Both the position numbers and the translations under genes were made by a program. Below are positions 9,939 through 20,377 of a stretch of DNA of 34,984 nt, piece after piece (within the stretch, counting starts at the first letter, position 1; each line of letters begins with the position of its first letter). The notes under the pieces were generated by a model. That model ran no database searches. It was not told the DNA's origin and saw nothing but the letters and a program-made list of their open reading frames with translations. Location: assembly GCA_020058285.1 (NCBI GenBank), contig JAGVEL010000040.1:1-34984 (forward strand), written 5' to 3'. Origin of the DNA: Candidatus Omnitrophota bacterium. Its GTDB lineage: Bacteria > Omnitrophota > Gorgyraeia > JAHJTE01.

Positions 9939-10646
9939 ATGGATTTAACCCTTAAGAACGAAGTAAAGGTGGGGATATTCACTATTGTTGGCCTAATTAT
10001 TCTTATCTTTTTTGTTTTTTCCATTTCAGATTTCAAGTTTTTTGCCAGGACTAATAATATAAATATAATTTTTGGATTTGCTAATGGCGTTAAGATGAGT
10101 TCACCGGTAAGGCTGGCGGGAGTGGATATTGGCGAGGTTAAGGGCATTTCAGTCGGGTTTAATAAAAATACAGGTAAAAATGAGGTTAATATTTTAGCCC
10201 GGGTTAATGGCGATGTGATTATTCCCAAAGACTCAAAGGTCTGGATTAATACATTAGGTCTATTGGGTGAAAAATATATTGAGATAATACCTGGTATGGA
10301 TTATAAGAATGTTTTAAAGCAAGGCTCTAAGATTAGAGGCGAAGATCCGATACCAATTCAAGAGATTACAGAACTGGGCAGACAAATTGCCATGAAACTT
10401 AAAGATAGCATTGACGGCTTGAATAGTATTCTATTAAGCGAACAATCTAAAAAATCGTTTACCCGTGTCATAGAAAATCTAGAACAAGCCTCAACGCAGT
10501 TAAATGAGATTATGAACAAGATTAATACCGGAAACGGCTCAGTCGGAAAATTAATCAATGACCAGGGTATTTATGATGATACAAAGGAATTTATTGCTGA
10601 TATTAAGCAGCATCCTTGGAAATTAATGCGCAAAGGTCAGGAATGA
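9939..10646 (+). CDS. mlaD: MlaD/MCE-domain protein
   Basis: N-terminal TM followed by MCE domain: VKVGIFTIVGLIILIFFVFSISD...IIFGFANGVKMSSPVRLAGVDIGEVKGI; GLLGEKYIEIIPG. Confidence 0.9.
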   Translation: MDLTLKNEVKVGIFTIVGLIILIFFVFSISDFKFFARTNNINIIFGFANGVKMSSPVRLAGVDIGEVKGISVGFNKNTGKNEVNILARVNGDVIIPKDSKVWINTLGLLGEKYIEIIPGMDYKNVLKQGSKIRGEDPIPIQEITELGRQIAMKLKDSIDGLNSILLSEQSKKSFTRVIENLEQASTQLNEIMNKINTGNGSVGKLINDQGIYDDTKEFIADIKQHPWKLMRKGQE

Positions 10647-12013
10647 CAAAGACAAAAACAGTATTTACCTGCCAGAACTGCGGTTATCAATCACCTAAAT
10701 GGTCGGGCCGCTGTCCGGATTGTGCTAATTGGAATTCATTTATGGAAGATGAATCTTTCCTGACTTCGGATTCAAAAGAGCGTATATTTTCCAGGGATGA
10801 GCCGGTGTTATTAAAAGATGTCAGCTTAGAAGATAGCCCGCGGATTAATGTTGGTATAGAAGAGCTTGATAGAGTACTTGGCGGTGGCCTGGTAAGCGGC
10901 TCAGTTATCTTAATTGGCGGAGACCCAGGCATTGGTAAATCTACGATTGCCTTAGAAGCAGCTAACAATTTGAGTAAGTTGGGTAAAAAAGTTTTATACG
11001 TTAGCGGCGAAGAATCGTTAAAACAAACCAAACTGCGGGCAATAAGGATTGGTGAGTCGTTTAGCGATAATTTTTATATAGTAAATCAAACTAATTTAGA
11101 AGAGATAATAAAGTGTATTGACAGTTTAAAGCCAGAGATTGTTATATTAGATTCTATACAGGTTGTGTATAACCCAGTTATAAGTTCTAGCGCCGGCACG
11201 ATAACCCAGGTGCGGGAGTGCGCTGGCGCTTTAACTCAGCTGGCAAAATTAAATAATTTTTCTTTGATTTTAATCGGCCATGTTACTAAAGAAGGTTCTC
11301 TAGCCGGGCCAAAGGTTTTAGAGCATATGGTTGATACTGTGCTTTATTTTGAAGGAGACCGCCTTTCAACTTACCGAATATTGCGTTCAACAAAGAACCG
11401 TTTTGGTTCAACAAATGAAATTGGTGTTTTTTTGATGAGCGCAAAAGGATTGGAAGAGGTAAGCAATCCTTCAGAGCTTTTTCTTTCCCAGCGGTCCAAG
11501 AAAGCGACGGGCTCAGTAGTTGTGTCTATTTTTGAAGGTAGTCGGACGCTATTAGTTGAAATTCAAGCCTTAGTATCAAAGGCGGGATTTAATGTTGTAC
11601 GCCGTCGGTCGCAAGGCATAGATTATAACCGATTTTTGCTTTTGGTTGCCGTACTTGAGAAAAGATTAGGTTTACCTTTAGCTGATAAGGACATATTTAT
11701 TAATGTTGCCGGAGGAATAAACGTAGATGACCCGGCAGCAGATTTGGGGATTGTTTTGTCAATCGCTTCGAGCCTTAAAGATAAAGAGATATCACAGGAT
11801 TTTGCAATTATCGGAGAGGTCGGGTTATCTGCTGAGGTGCGTAGCGTATCAAATTGCTTATTACGCGTAAAAGAAGCGCAAAAATTAGGATTTAAAAATA
11901 TTATACTTCCAAAATTTAATTTAAAAGAGGTGGACAACAAGCAATTGAAACAGAAGGATATTTCTTTTTGCGCAGTAGAGAGTGTTCGCGAGGCTTTGCA
12001 ATTGGTGCTATAA
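10643..12013 (+). CDS. radA: DNA repair protein RadA (Sms)
   Basis: ATG 10643 overlaps the mlaD stop (ATGA). Zinc finger CQNCGYQSPKWSGRCPDCANW, Walker A GGDPGIGKST, RadA KNRFGS motif, Lon-like C-terminal domain. Confidence 0.95.
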   Translation: MTKTKTVFTCQNCGYQSPKWSGRCPDCANWNSFMEDESFLTSDSKERIFSRDEPVLLKDVSLEDSPRINVGIEELDRVLGGGLVSGSVILIGGDPGIGKSTIALEAANNLSKLGKKVLYVSGEESLKQTKLRAIRIGESFSDNFYIVNQTNLEEIIKCIDSLKPEIVILDSIQVVYNPVISSSAGTITQVRECAGALTQLAKLNNFSLILIGHVTKEGSLAGPKVLEHMVDTVLYFEGDRLSTYRILRSTKNRFGSTNEIGVFLMSAKGLEEVSNPSELFLSQRSKKATGSVVVSIFEGSRTLLVEIQALVSKAGFNVVRRRSQGIDYNRFLLLVAVLEKRLGLPLADKDIFINVAGGINVDDPAADLGIVLSIASSLKDKEISQDFAIIGEVGLSAEVRSVSNCLLRVKEAQKLGFKNIILPKFNLKEVDNKQLKQKDISFCAVESVREALQLVL

Positions 12014-12036
12014 GGTATTTTAAATAATTTTATATT

Positions 12037-12127
12037 TTATCCCTTGCTTAAACGCTGGGAAAATCTCTAAGATATTTTCCCCAGCAAGCTGCGGGATAAT
12101 CTGCCAACACAAAGTAGATGGCAGATT
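12037..12127. repeat. Intergenic two-hairpin element between radA and the PIN-TRAM gene
   Basis: Hairpin 1: TTATCCC (12037-12043)/GGGATAA (12093-12099) enclosing GCTGGGAAAAT (12054-12064)/ATTTTCCCCAGC (12074-12085). Hairpin 2: AATCTGCCA (12098-12106)/TGGCAGATT (12119-12127). SD AAGGAGG starts at 12128. Confidence 0.7.
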
Positions 12128-12139
12128 AAGGAGGCAGTG

Positions 12140-13144
12140 ATGACACTACTATACATCCGTATTTTTTTCGTAATCTCAGCTTCAGCTGTTGGCTACGTTA
12201 TGGGTGATTTTACGGGACATGGGTTTATTGGAGCAGGTGTAGGTTTGTTTGCCAGTTGGTTAATAATATTTTTAGAGCGAGGAATGAGGCGTGTTTCAGC
12301 TAGGGGGCTGTCTAGCGCTGTTTTTGGACTTGTCTTAGGTTTACTTATGGCAAAGCTAATTACTGATGCCATCAGCCTTGTGCCTATTGATCGCGGGTTG
12401 GTTTCATCCATACGCGTTGTGATGACGCTTGTTTTTTGCTATCTGGGAATGATTATGGCAATGCGCGGTAAAGACGAGTTTAATATTGTAATTCCTTATG
12501 TCAGATTCAGCCGCCAGAAGCAAATCGAGGATGTTATATTACTGGATTCTAGCGCAATTATTGACGGTCGGATAGTTGATGTGTGTAAAACTCCTTTTTT
12601 ATCCGCCCGATTGCTCGTCCCGCGGTTTGTATTAAGGGAATTACAGCAGATAGCTGATTCTGCTGATCCGATTAAGCGCCAGCGCGGAAGGCGCGGCCTT
12701 GAGATCTTGCATAATATTCAAAAGGATAACACAGTTGATATTACAATCCATGAGGAGGATTTTCCTGATACTCCGGATGTTGACGCAAAACTAGTGAAGC
12801 TCGGCAGGCTGCTCGAAGCGAAGATTTTTACCTTAGATTTTAATTTAAACCGCGTAGCCGAACTTCAAGGGGTAAGGGTGCTTAATCTTAATGAACTGGC
12901 TAATGCCTTGCGGCCAGTAGTTTTCCCCGGAGAAGCATTAGAGGTAAAGCTAATTAAGGAAGGAAAGGAATATAATCAGGCAATTGCCTATCTTGATGAC
13001 GGGACAATGGTTGTGGTTGAGGATTCAAGGAGTTTACTCAATACCACAGTCAAAATTGTAGTTACATCGGTATTACAGACCCAGGCTGGCCGGATGGTTT
13101 TTGCAAAACTTCAATCTCCTCCGGGTGCGCATAATCATAAATAA
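12140..13144 (+). CDS. PIN/TRAM-domain membrane protein (YacL-like)
   Basis: N-terminal TM segments, PIN domain ([19 protein letters not shown]...[28 protein letters not shown]...[14 protein letters not shown]), TRAM-like C-terminus. GTG 12137 is an alternative start. Confidence 0.9.
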   Translation: MTLLYIRIFFVISASAVGYVMGDFTGHGFIGAGVGLFASWLIIFLERGMRRVSARGLSSAVFGLVLGLLMAKLITDAISLVPIDRGLVSSIRVVMTLVFCYLGMIMAMRGKDEFNIVIPYVRFSRQKQIEDVILLDSSAIIDGRIVDVCKTPFLSARLLVPRFVLRELQQIADSADPIKRQRGRRGLEILHNIQKDNTVDITIHEEDFPDTPDVDAKLVKLGRLLEAKIFTLDFNLNRVAELQGVRVLNLNELANALRPVVFPGEALEVKLIKEGKEYNQAIAYLDDGTMVVVEDSRSLLNTTVKIVVTSVLQTQAGRMVFAKLQSPPGAHNHK

Positions 13145-13169
13145 AACTCAAAGAAAGTAATCTAGTGCT

Positions 13170-13901
13170 TTGTCTAAAAATTTAGATTTGAAATCAGGTA
13201 ATAGTGTAGTAGCAATAATTGTTGCTGCAGGCAGAGGCAGGCGCCTAAAGAGTAACCAACCTAAGCCCTTTGTTAAAATTTGTGCTAAGCCAATTCTTTT
13301 TTATATCCTAAGCGTGTTTTCCGCCCAGCATTTAATTAAGGAAATCATTCTAGTCTGTAACCGAAGGTCATTAAGCAAGGCGCGCAGTTTAGTTAAGGTT
13401 TTTAAATTTAATAAGGTAAAAAAAATTGTCCTGGGAGGCGCCTTACGACGGGATTCAGTGGCTAACGGCCTTAAGCCTATAACCGGGGATAAAAATACCT
13501 TTGTTTTAATTCATGACGCAGCTCGGCCGTTTATAAATAATTCTTACATAAATGAGTTAATTAGGCATGCCTTTAAATATAATGCAGTTATTTCAGCCGT
13601 ACCTGTAAAATTTACAACTAAAAGCGCCAGGATAATTTCGAATAAACTATTTGTAGATAAGACACTCGAGCGAAAAAAACTTTGGGAGATTCAAACTCCT
13701 CAGATTTTTCGTAGCGACTTAATAAAAAAAGCTTATAGTCATTTTGGCCATATTGAGGCAACTGACGATTCTTCGCTGGTGGAACTTTTAGGTGCGAAGG
13801 TAAAAATTGTTTCGGGATCTTATTCAAATATCAAGATTACAACACCTGAAGATTTAGCACAAGCCAAAATCATTGCAGAAAAATTTAGCTGGAAGGCTTA
13901 A
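13170..13901 (+). CDS. ispD: 2-C-methyl-D-erythritol 4-phosphate cytidylyltransferase (TTG start)
   Basis: VAIIVAAGRGRRLKSNQPKPFVKICAKPILFYIL, LIHDAARPFI, WEIQTPQIF; adjacent to ispF. Confidence 0.9.
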   Translation: MSKNLDLKSGNSVVAIIVAAGRGRRLKSNQPKPFVKICAKPILFYILSVFSAQHLIKEIILVCNRRSLSKARSLVKVFKFNKVKKIVLGGALRRDSVANGLKPITGDKNTFVLIHDAARPFINNSYINELIRHAFKYNAVISAVPVKFTTKSARIISNKLFVDKTLERKKLWEIQTPQIFRSDLIKKAYSHFGHIEATDDSSLVELLGAKVKIVSGSYSNIKITTPEDLAQAKIIAEKFSWKA

Positions 13902-13907
13902 ATTAGT

Positions 13908-14399
13908 ATGAAAGAATTTAAGATTGGATTTGGCTATGATATTCATCGCTTAGCCGCCGGGCGAAAACTAATAATTGGCGGGGTAAAAATAGCGTTTTCT
14001 AAAGGCCTTCTGGGACACTCTGACGCAGATGTCTTAATTCATGCTATTTGCGATGCTTTGCTTGGTGCCTTGGGCAGAGGTGATATTGGAGAGATGTTCC
14101 CAAATACAGATTCGGCGTATAAGGATATCTCCAGCATTAAATTGCTAAAAGACGTGGCCAAATTAATGAGAAACAGAGGGTTTTGCTTAGTAAATCTTGA
14201 TACGCTGATAATCTTGGAAAAACCCAAGATTTCTGGGTATAAAAATAAAATGAGGGAAAATATTGCAAGGCTGCTGAACACTGATAAAAATAACGTGAAT
14301 ATTAAGGCCGGAACGAATGAAGGCCTAGGCGCAATAGGCCAAAATAAGGCTATTGCTGCTTTTGCTTTGGCAGCTATAGCTAAAGGAGCGGGGAAATGA
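13908..14399 (+). CDS. ispF: 2-C-methyl-D-erythritol 2,4-cyclodiphosphate synthase
   Basis: [76 protein letters not shown]. Confidence 0.96.
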   Translation: MKEFKIGFGYDIHRLAAGRKLIIGGVKIAFSKGLLGHSDADVLIHAICDALLGALGRGDIGEMFPNTDSAYKDISSIKLLKDVAKLMRNRGFCLVNLDTLIILEKPKISGYKNKMRENIARLLNTDKNNVNIKAGTNEGLGAIGQNKAIAAFALAAIAKGAGK

Positions 14400-15076
14400 C
14401 CTGCATTATAAATATATTATTTATTTTAATCGGTTTAGGTGTATTAAAATTAATCCTTATTTCAATTTTCTTTTATGATGAGATTATCCAGGCAAAGAAG
14501 AAAGATCCGGCAGCTAAGGGTTTTTTGGAAATCCTCCTGCTTTACCAGGGGTTACACGCCTTAGTCGCATATCGGGTTGCCCATTTTTTCTATAAAATCA
14601 ATCTTTTCTTCTTAGCCCGGTTCATAAGCCAAATGGCCAGGTTTCTAACAGGCATTGAAATTCATCCCGGAGCGAAAATCGGCAAAGGTTTATTTATTGA
14701 CCATGGTATGGGTGTTGTGATTGGCGAAACAAGCATTATCGGCGATAATGTGCTTTTGTATCAAGGCGTTACCTTAGGTGGGACAGGCTTAGAAAAAGGC
14801 AAGCGCCATCCAACCATTGGCAATAATGTGGTCATTGGCACCGGAGCAAAAGTTCTGGGTAATATTACCATAGGTGATAATTCTTATGTTGGATCAAATG
14901 CTGTTGTGATTAAGGATGTGCCGCCAAATTCTACAGTAGTCGGCGTGCCCGGAAGGATTACCAAGCAGGATGGTAAGAAAATAGATATCAGCTTAGACCA
15001 TATTCATGTTCTAGACCCGATAATGCAGAATATAGAAGAGCTGGAGAAGAGAATTGATAAGTTAGAGAAAAAATAA
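14396..15076 (+). CDS. cysE: Serine O-acetyltransferase
   Basis: Hexapeptide-repeat acyltransferase: [46 protein letters not shown]; followed by cysS. Confidence 0.9.
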   Translation: MTCIINILFILIGLGVLKLILISIFFYDEIIQAKKKDPAAKGFLEILLLYQGLHALVAYRVAHFFYKINLFFLARFISQMARFLTGIEIHPGAKIGKGLFIDHGMGVVIGETSIIGDNVLLYQGVTLGGTGLEKGKRHPTIGNNVVIGTGAKVLGNITIGDNSYVGSNAVVIKDVPPNSTVVGVPGRITKQDGKKIDISLDHIHVLDPIMQNIEELEKRIDKLEKK

Positions 15077-15077
15077 C

Positions 15078-16469
15078 ATGCCTATTTTTGTAAATAATAC
15101 TTTAACCAGGAAAAAAGAAGAATTTATTCCTATAGTTGCCCAAAAAATTAATCTGTATACCTGCGGAGTTACGGTTTATGATCAAAGCCATATTGGACAT
15201 GCCCGCAGCTTATATATCTTTGACGTAATCAGGCGCTATTTGCAATATCGAGGATTCAAAGTTACCTTTGTGAGAAATATTACAGATATAGATGATAAAA
15301 TTATAAACCGGGCCAAGGAATTAGGTAATGATTGGCAAGAGGTAGTCAAAACTTATATTGATAGCTATTATCAGGATTTAAAAGCATTGGGTATTGAAAA
15401 AGCAGATTTTGAGCCCCGGGCAACAGAAAATATCCCGGATATGGTTAAAGTTATTGAGACATTGATTAGCAAGGGTTGTGCTTATGAGACGCAAACCGGG
15501 GTATATTTTAGTGTGCGAAAGTTTAAAGATTACGGTAAGCTATCCGGCCAAAGCATTGAGCAGATTATTAGCGGAACGAGGTCATTGCCTGACGAGACAA
15601 AACAAGACCCTTTAGATTTTGCTTTGTGGAAAAAATCAAAACCCGATGAGCCGTTCTGGGATAGCCCCTGGGGCAAGGGCAGGCCTGGCTGGCACATAGA
15701 GTGTTCTGTAATGAGCCAGAAATTTTTAAAGACTGAAACGCTGGATATCCACGCTGGCGGCCGCGATTTGATATTTCCCCATCATGAAAATGAAATTGCT
15801 CAGGCTGAAAGTTTTACAGGTAAACCGTTCGCCAGGTACTGGATACACCATGGCCTACTTACAATAAATAATCAAAAGATGGCTAAGTCATCAGGTAATT
15901 TTGTGACGATAAAAGATTTCTTAAATAAATATAAAAATAACGATATATTAAAGTTGTTTTTCCTATCCGCGCATTATTCTCATCCAATAGATTATAATGA
16001 GGAAAAAATTAAAGAGTGCATAAAACAAAGGAAAAGTTTTGACGATTTTTTTGATTTAGTTAATACCTCACAAAGTTTGGAAGGAAATATTAAGCCAAAA
16101 TTACCTGACAAGGATAAGACTGAGATTGACGGGCTAAGTTTGAAGTTCGAACAGGCAATGGATGATGATTTTAATACCCCGGTTGCCTTAGCCAGCCTTT
16201 TTGAATTAATGGATTTTGCTTCTTCGAGAGAATTTACCTTTGATTACGCCTTGGTAAAGATGGAAAATTTATTTAACATTTTAGGCCTTAGGGTGAAACC
16301 AAAATTAACTCTTCCACCCGAAATTTTAAAGCTGTTAAAGGATAGATTCCAAGCCAGGAAAAATAAAGATTTCGTCCAGGCGGATAAGATAAGAGAGGAA
16401 ATTAAAAAGCACGGATTTAACGTGTCTGATACAGGTACAAGTTTCAGCCTGATACAAATTAATACATAG
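15078..16469 (+). CDS. cysS: Cysteinyl-tRNA synthetase
   Basis: YTCGVTVYDQSHIGHARS, GWHIECSVMS, FPHHENEIAQAES, KMAKSSGNFVTI. Confidence 0.96.
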   Translation: MPIFVNNTLTRKKEEFIPIVAQKINLYTCGVTVYDQSHIGHARSLYIFDVIRRYLQYRGFKVTFVRNITDIDDKIINRAKELGNDWQEVVKTYIDSYYQDLKALGIEKADFEPRATENIPDMVKVIETLISKGCAYETQTGVYFSVRKFKDYGKLSGQSIEQIISGTRSLPDETKQDPLDFALWKKSKPDEPFWDSPWGKGRPGWHIECSVMSQKFLKTETLDIHAGGRDLIFPHHENEIAQAESFTGKPFARYWIHHGLLTINNQKMAKSSGNFVTIKDFLNKYKNNDILKLFFLSAHYSHPIDYNEEKIKECIKQRKSFDDFFDLVNTSQSLEGNIKPKLPDKDKTEIDGLSLKFEQAMDDDFNTPVALASLFELMDFASSREFTFDYALVKMENLFNILGLRVKPKLTLPPEILKLLKDRFQARKNKDFVQADKIREEIKKHGFNVSDTGTSFSLIQINT

Positions 16470-16475
16470 AAAAAT

Positions 16476-17111
16476 ATGGCGAAAGTTAATTTAAAAGGTG
16501 CATTTATTACTTTTGAAGGCCCGGAAGGATGCGGCAAGAGCACCCAGGCTAAGCTGCTTTATGAGCGTTTAAAAAAACTCAAATACCCGGTAATTTTTAT
16601 CCGCGAGCCAGGCACAACAATCGTCGGAGAAAAGATTAGAAGCATACTTTTAGATAAGAATAATAAATTGACCGACAAAACCGAGATGCTGCTTTATATG
16701 GCGGCGCGCAGCCAGATTGTTGATGAAGTGATTGCTCCGGCATTAAAGGCAGGTCAGATTATTATTTGTGACCGTTTTTTAGATGCGACCATTTGTTATC
16801 AAGGTTATGCCGGCGGCATAAATTTAAGTTTAATAATGCAGATCGGAGAGTTTGTGACCAATAAAATTACTCCGGATTTGACAATTCTTCTGGATATTCC
16901 AGTAGAAGTTGGCTTAAGGAAATGCAGAGTAAAAATCTTTGACCGGATGGAGGCAAAGCCGGTTATCTATCATCAGAAGGTCAGGCAGGGTTATTTAGCG
17001 CTTGCCAAACAAGATCCGGGCAGGATTAAAGTAGTTAAGGTAGAGAGTAAGATTAAAGATACACAAGAGAAAGTTTTGAAAATAGTTAAACAAAAATTAT
17101 GGCTTGGATAA
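16476..17111 (+). CDS. tmk: Thymidylate kinase
   Basis: FEGPEGCGKSTQAKLLYERL, REPGTTIVGEKIRSILL, ICDRFLDATICYQGYAGG. Confidence 0.95.
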   Translation: MAKVNLKGAFITFEGPEGCGKSTQAKLLYERLKKLKYPVIFIREPGTTIVGEKIRSILLDKNNKLTDKTEMLLYMAARSQIVDEVIAPALKAGQIIICDRFLDATICYQGYAGGINLSLIMQIGEFVTNKITPDLTILLDIPVEVGLRKCRVKIFDRMEAKPVIYHQKVRQGYLALAKQDPGRIKVVKVESKIKDTQEKVLKIVKQKLWLG

Positions 17112-18076
17112 ATATTATTGGCCACAAACCAGCAATTGATTTTTTAATAAAATCATTTGAAAAAAATAGGCTATATCAGAGCCTGCTTTTTTTAGGGCCT
17201 GAGGCAATCGGAAAAAAATTAGTGGCTTTAGAATTTGCAAAATTCTTGCTCTGTGAAAATAAGCTAAATTTTAACGCTTGCGATAAATGCCCGAATTGCC
17301 TGAAATGCCTAAACCTAACTCATCCGGATTTACATCTACTCTCTAAAGACAACCTTGATTGGATAAAGATAGATGAGGTGCGCCAGCTCCAAGAGGTAAT
17401 GCGCTTAAGGCCGTTTAGCAGCAAAGTAAAAATCGCGATTATTGATAATGCCCATATGCTGACCGATGAAGCAGCAAACTCTTTGCTTAAATTCATAGAG
17501 GAGCCGAGCCCGCAGAGCTTATTGATTCTTATCAGTAATCGCTTTGATTCTTTATTTCAAACGATTGTGTCGCGTTGCCAGCGTTTGTATTTTTCTTCGC
17601 TGTCTCATCAGGAAACAGAACAGGCACTGACCGAGTTAAAACCTGAAAATCAAAAGGATGTAAAAATTTTAGCTAAATTTTGTGAGGGTCGGCTCGGCCA
17701 GGCCCTGTTATTATCCGAACCCGGCACAATGTTCTCCGAGAGGAATCAGTTATTGCATAATTTATTAAATAAAACCAATACGGATTTTAGTGATTTTACA
17801 CTTTCTTTGGATAAGCAAAATATACAGATAATGCTGGAGTCTGTGTTAGTATTTTTTAGGGATATGTTGTTGTTTAAAACAGGTGTTGATAAAGACTTTC
17901 TTATAAACAGCGCTGATTTCAATACTTTAAAATCTGTTTCGCAAAGAATAGAGCTAGTGGATATAGAGTTAGCAATAGCTGATATTCTTAAGGCTCAAGA
18001 ATTAAACAGGAATAATGTTAATTATAAGATTCTTTTGACTTGGTTGTTTGATAGCTTAAGGAAAAATTTGAGGTAA
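17099..18076 (+). CDS. holB: DNA polymerase III subunit delta'
   Basis: Degenerate Walker A GPEAIGKKLVALEFAKFLLC, Zn cysteines CDKCPNCLKC, HPDLHLL, LTDEAANSLLKFIEEP; between tmk and ricT. Confidence 0.9.
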   Translation: MAWINIIGHKPAIDFLIKSFEKNRLYQSLLFLGPEAIGKKLVALEFAKFLLCENKLNFNACDKCPNCLKCLNLTHPDLHLLSKDNLDWIKIDEVRQLQEVMRLRPFSSKVKIAIIDNAHMLTDEAANSLLKFIEEPSPQSLLILISNRFDSLFQTIVSRCQRLYFSSLSHQETEQALTELKPENQKDVKILAKFCEGRLGQALLLSEPGTMFSERNQLLHNLLNKTNTDFSDFTLSLDKQNIQIMLESVLVFFRDMLLFKTGVDKDFLINSADFNTLKSVSQRIELVDIELAIADILKAQELNRNNVNYKILLTWLFDSLRKNLR

Positions 18077-18081
18077 AATTC

Positions 18082-18873
18082 ATGCAAGATAAAGTTTTCG
18101 TGAGATTGAGGGAATCCGGGCCGGTTAGCTGCGTAAAGGGGAGCCAGTTGCCTTTTAAGGAAAATGATTTAGTTATTGTTGAGGCTGAACGCGGCTTAGA
18201 TTATGGTTATGTAGTTATAAAGGGGAGGCTTCCTGCAGAAAAACAGGAAGTCCCGTTGCGCAAGATTATCCGGATTGCAGTTCCCGCTGATTTGGAACAG
18301 ATTGAGAAAAATAAGGCCTCAATCAAAAGTGTGTTTGGTACTTGTTTAAAGAAGATAGAAGAACGCAAACTGGAGATGAAACTGGTAGAGGCAGAATATT
18401 CTTTTGACAGAAGTAAATTGATATTTTATTTTACTTCTGAAGGCCGGATTGATTTCCGGGAGCTAGTAAAAGATTTGGCTAAAATATTTAGGACGAGAAT
18501 TGAACTTAGGCAGATTGGTCCGCGTGACGAATCCCGGATATTTGGCGGATATGGTTGTTGCGGTAGAGAATTATGTTGCGTAAAATTTTTAAAAGATTTT
18601 GAGCCGATTACAATCAAAATGGCCAAGGATCAATCATTATCTCCTAACCCGCCCAAGATTTCCGGGCCGTGCGGCAGATTAATGTGCTGCCTGAGTTTTG
18701 AGCACGGTACGTATAAAGAATTAACCAAGGATTTGCCCAGGGAAGGGGAGCGCATAACCACTCAAGAAGGAAAAGGAAAAGTAGTCAGCGTCAATGCCTT
18801 AACTCGCAAAGTAACGGTTGAAATTGAAAAAGGCAGATTCATTGAATTAGACTATAAACAAAAACATGGGTAA
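18082..18873 (+). CDS. ricT: PSP1-domain protein RicT (YaaT family)
   Basis: FRTRIELRQIGPRDESRIFGGYGCCGRELCCVKFLKDFEPITIKMAKDQSLSPNPPKISGPCGRLMCCLSFE. Confidence 0.93.
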   Translation: MQDKVFVRLRESGPVSCVKGSQLPFKENDLVIVEAERGLDYGYVVIKGRLPAEKQEVPLRKIIRIAVPADLEQIEKNKASIKSVFGTCLKKIEERKLEMKLVEAEYSFDRSKLIFYFTSEGRIDFRELVKDLAKIFRTRIELRQIGPRDESRIFGGYGCCGRELCCVKFLKDFEPITIKMAKDQSLSPNPPKISGPCGRLMCCLSFEHGTYKELTKDLPREGERITTQEGKGKVVSVNALTRKVTVEIEKGRFIELDYKQKHG

Positions 18874-20377
18874 ATTTTATATCACAACTCCAATTTATTA
18901 TATTAATGCCCGGCCTCATCTCGGGCACTCTTACACGACCATTGCTGCTGATTGCTTAACTCGCTATAGGCGATTAAAGGGTGATGATTGCTTTTTTCTT
19001 ACTGGCACTGATGAGCACGGGCAGAAGGTGGCAGAGGCTGCGCAGAACTTTAAAAAAGATACCCTGGCTTATGCTGATGAAACAGTAGGAGTGTTTATTG
19101 ACCTCTGGAAAACACTCTTGGTTTCATATGATGACTTTTTACGTACCACTGAAAAGCGGCACACTGAGTGTGTTAAGAAAATATTAACTAAATTAAATGA
19201 GTCTGGAGATATTTACAAATCAAGTTATTCTGGCTGGTATTGCGTTCCTTGTGAGACATTTTGGACCGAATCGCAACTCACTGCTAAATACTGTCCGGAT
19301 TGCAAACGGCCGATAGAGAAGATTAATGAAGAAAATTACTTTTTCAAGCTCTCCAAATACCGGGATTGGCTCTATGAGTATATAAAACAACATCCGGATT
19401 TTATCTGTCCCACATCTCGCTATAACGAGGTAAAAAAATTCTTAGAGACAGAAGAGCTTCAAGATTTATGCATATCCCGGCCAAAGGCTAGGCTTTCCTG
19501 GGGGATACCTTTCCCATTTGATGAACAGATGGTTACATATGTCTGGTTTGATGCTTTGATTAATTATATAAGCGCACTTGGATTTTTGAACGATGATGAC
19601 TCAAAAATGAAAAAATTCTGGCCAGCAGATATCCATCTTATGGCTAAGGATATTTTGAGGCAGCATGCAGTTTATTGGCCGGTAATGTTAAAGGCGCTAG
19701 ATTTACCCATGCCCAAAAAGATATTTGCCCATGGCTGGTGGTTAGTTGAGGCAAAGGATTTGGCGCAGGATGAGATTAAAATGTCCAAATCCCGCGGTAC
19801 GGTTATTGATCCCAGAGACATAGTTCAAGCATTTGGCGTAGATGCTTATCGCTATTTTTTACTGCGCGAGTTTCCCTTTGGCCTAGACGGAAAGTTTTCT
19901 GCCAAAGCCCTGATTAAGAGGTATAACGGCGATTTGGCAAATGATTTAGGTAATCTGGTGCACAGGACCCTGACTATGGTTGAGAAATATTTTGATGGGA
20001 TTCGTCCGCACAAAAAGGCAAATGAAACTATTTTGAAAAATAGCTCTAAGCTGATAGAGGAAATGGAAGGTTTAGATAAAAAGGTAGATGCGGCGCTCGA
20101 AAAACTTGCATTTACTGATTGCCTTGATGCTATCTGGAGCCTGATTAATAGCACCAATAAATTTATAGAAGATACTAAGCCCTGGCAGTTAAACGCCGAT
20201 AAAAAGAATGATTCATTGGCCGCGTTTATTTCTTTATTAATTGAGATTTTAGATATAGTTGCTTTCCAGATAACACCATTTATGCCTTTAACTGCGCAAA
20301 AGATTAAACAACAGTTACTTGCAGAAAAAATCACCAAAGGCTCGCCCCTATTCCCGCGTATAGAAAAAGACCAATAA
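18866..20377 (+). CDS. metG: Methionyl-tRNA synthetase (short form without C-terminal tRNA-binding domain)
   Basis: FYITTPIYYINARPHLGHSYTTIAADCLTRY, FFLTGTDEHGQKV, KMSKSRGTVIDP; protein ends at 503 aa. Confidence 0.95.
   Translation: MGKFYITTPIYYINARPHLGHSYTTIAADCLTRYRRLKGDDCFFLTGTDEHGQKVAEAAQNFKKDTLAYADETVGVFIDLWKTLLVSYDDFLRTTEKRHTECVKKILTKLNESGDIYKSSYSGWYCVPCETFWTESQLTAKYCPDCKRPIEKINEENYFFKLSKYRDWLYEYIKQHPDFICPTSRYNEVKKFLETEELQDLCISRPKARLSWGIPFPFDEQMVTYVWFDALINYISALGFLNDDDSKMKKFWPADIHLMAKDILRQHAVYWPVMLKALDLPMPKKIFAHGWWLVEAKDLAQDEIKMSKSRGTVIDPRDIVQAFGVDAYRYFLLREFPFGLDGKFSAKALIKRYNGDLANDLGNLVHRTLTMVEKYFDGIRPHKKANETILKNSSKLIEEMEGLDKKVDAALEKLAFTDCLDAIWSLINSTNKFIEDTKPWQLNADKKNDSLAAFISLLIEILDIVAFQITPFMPLTAQKIKQQLLAEKITKGSPLFPRIEKDQ

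Noticed and set aside
17099-17340. Degenerate Walker A (GPEAIGKK) in holB as a possible loss of function
   Set aside because: Delta' subunits commonly have a degenerate P-loop, so this is expected for the family.
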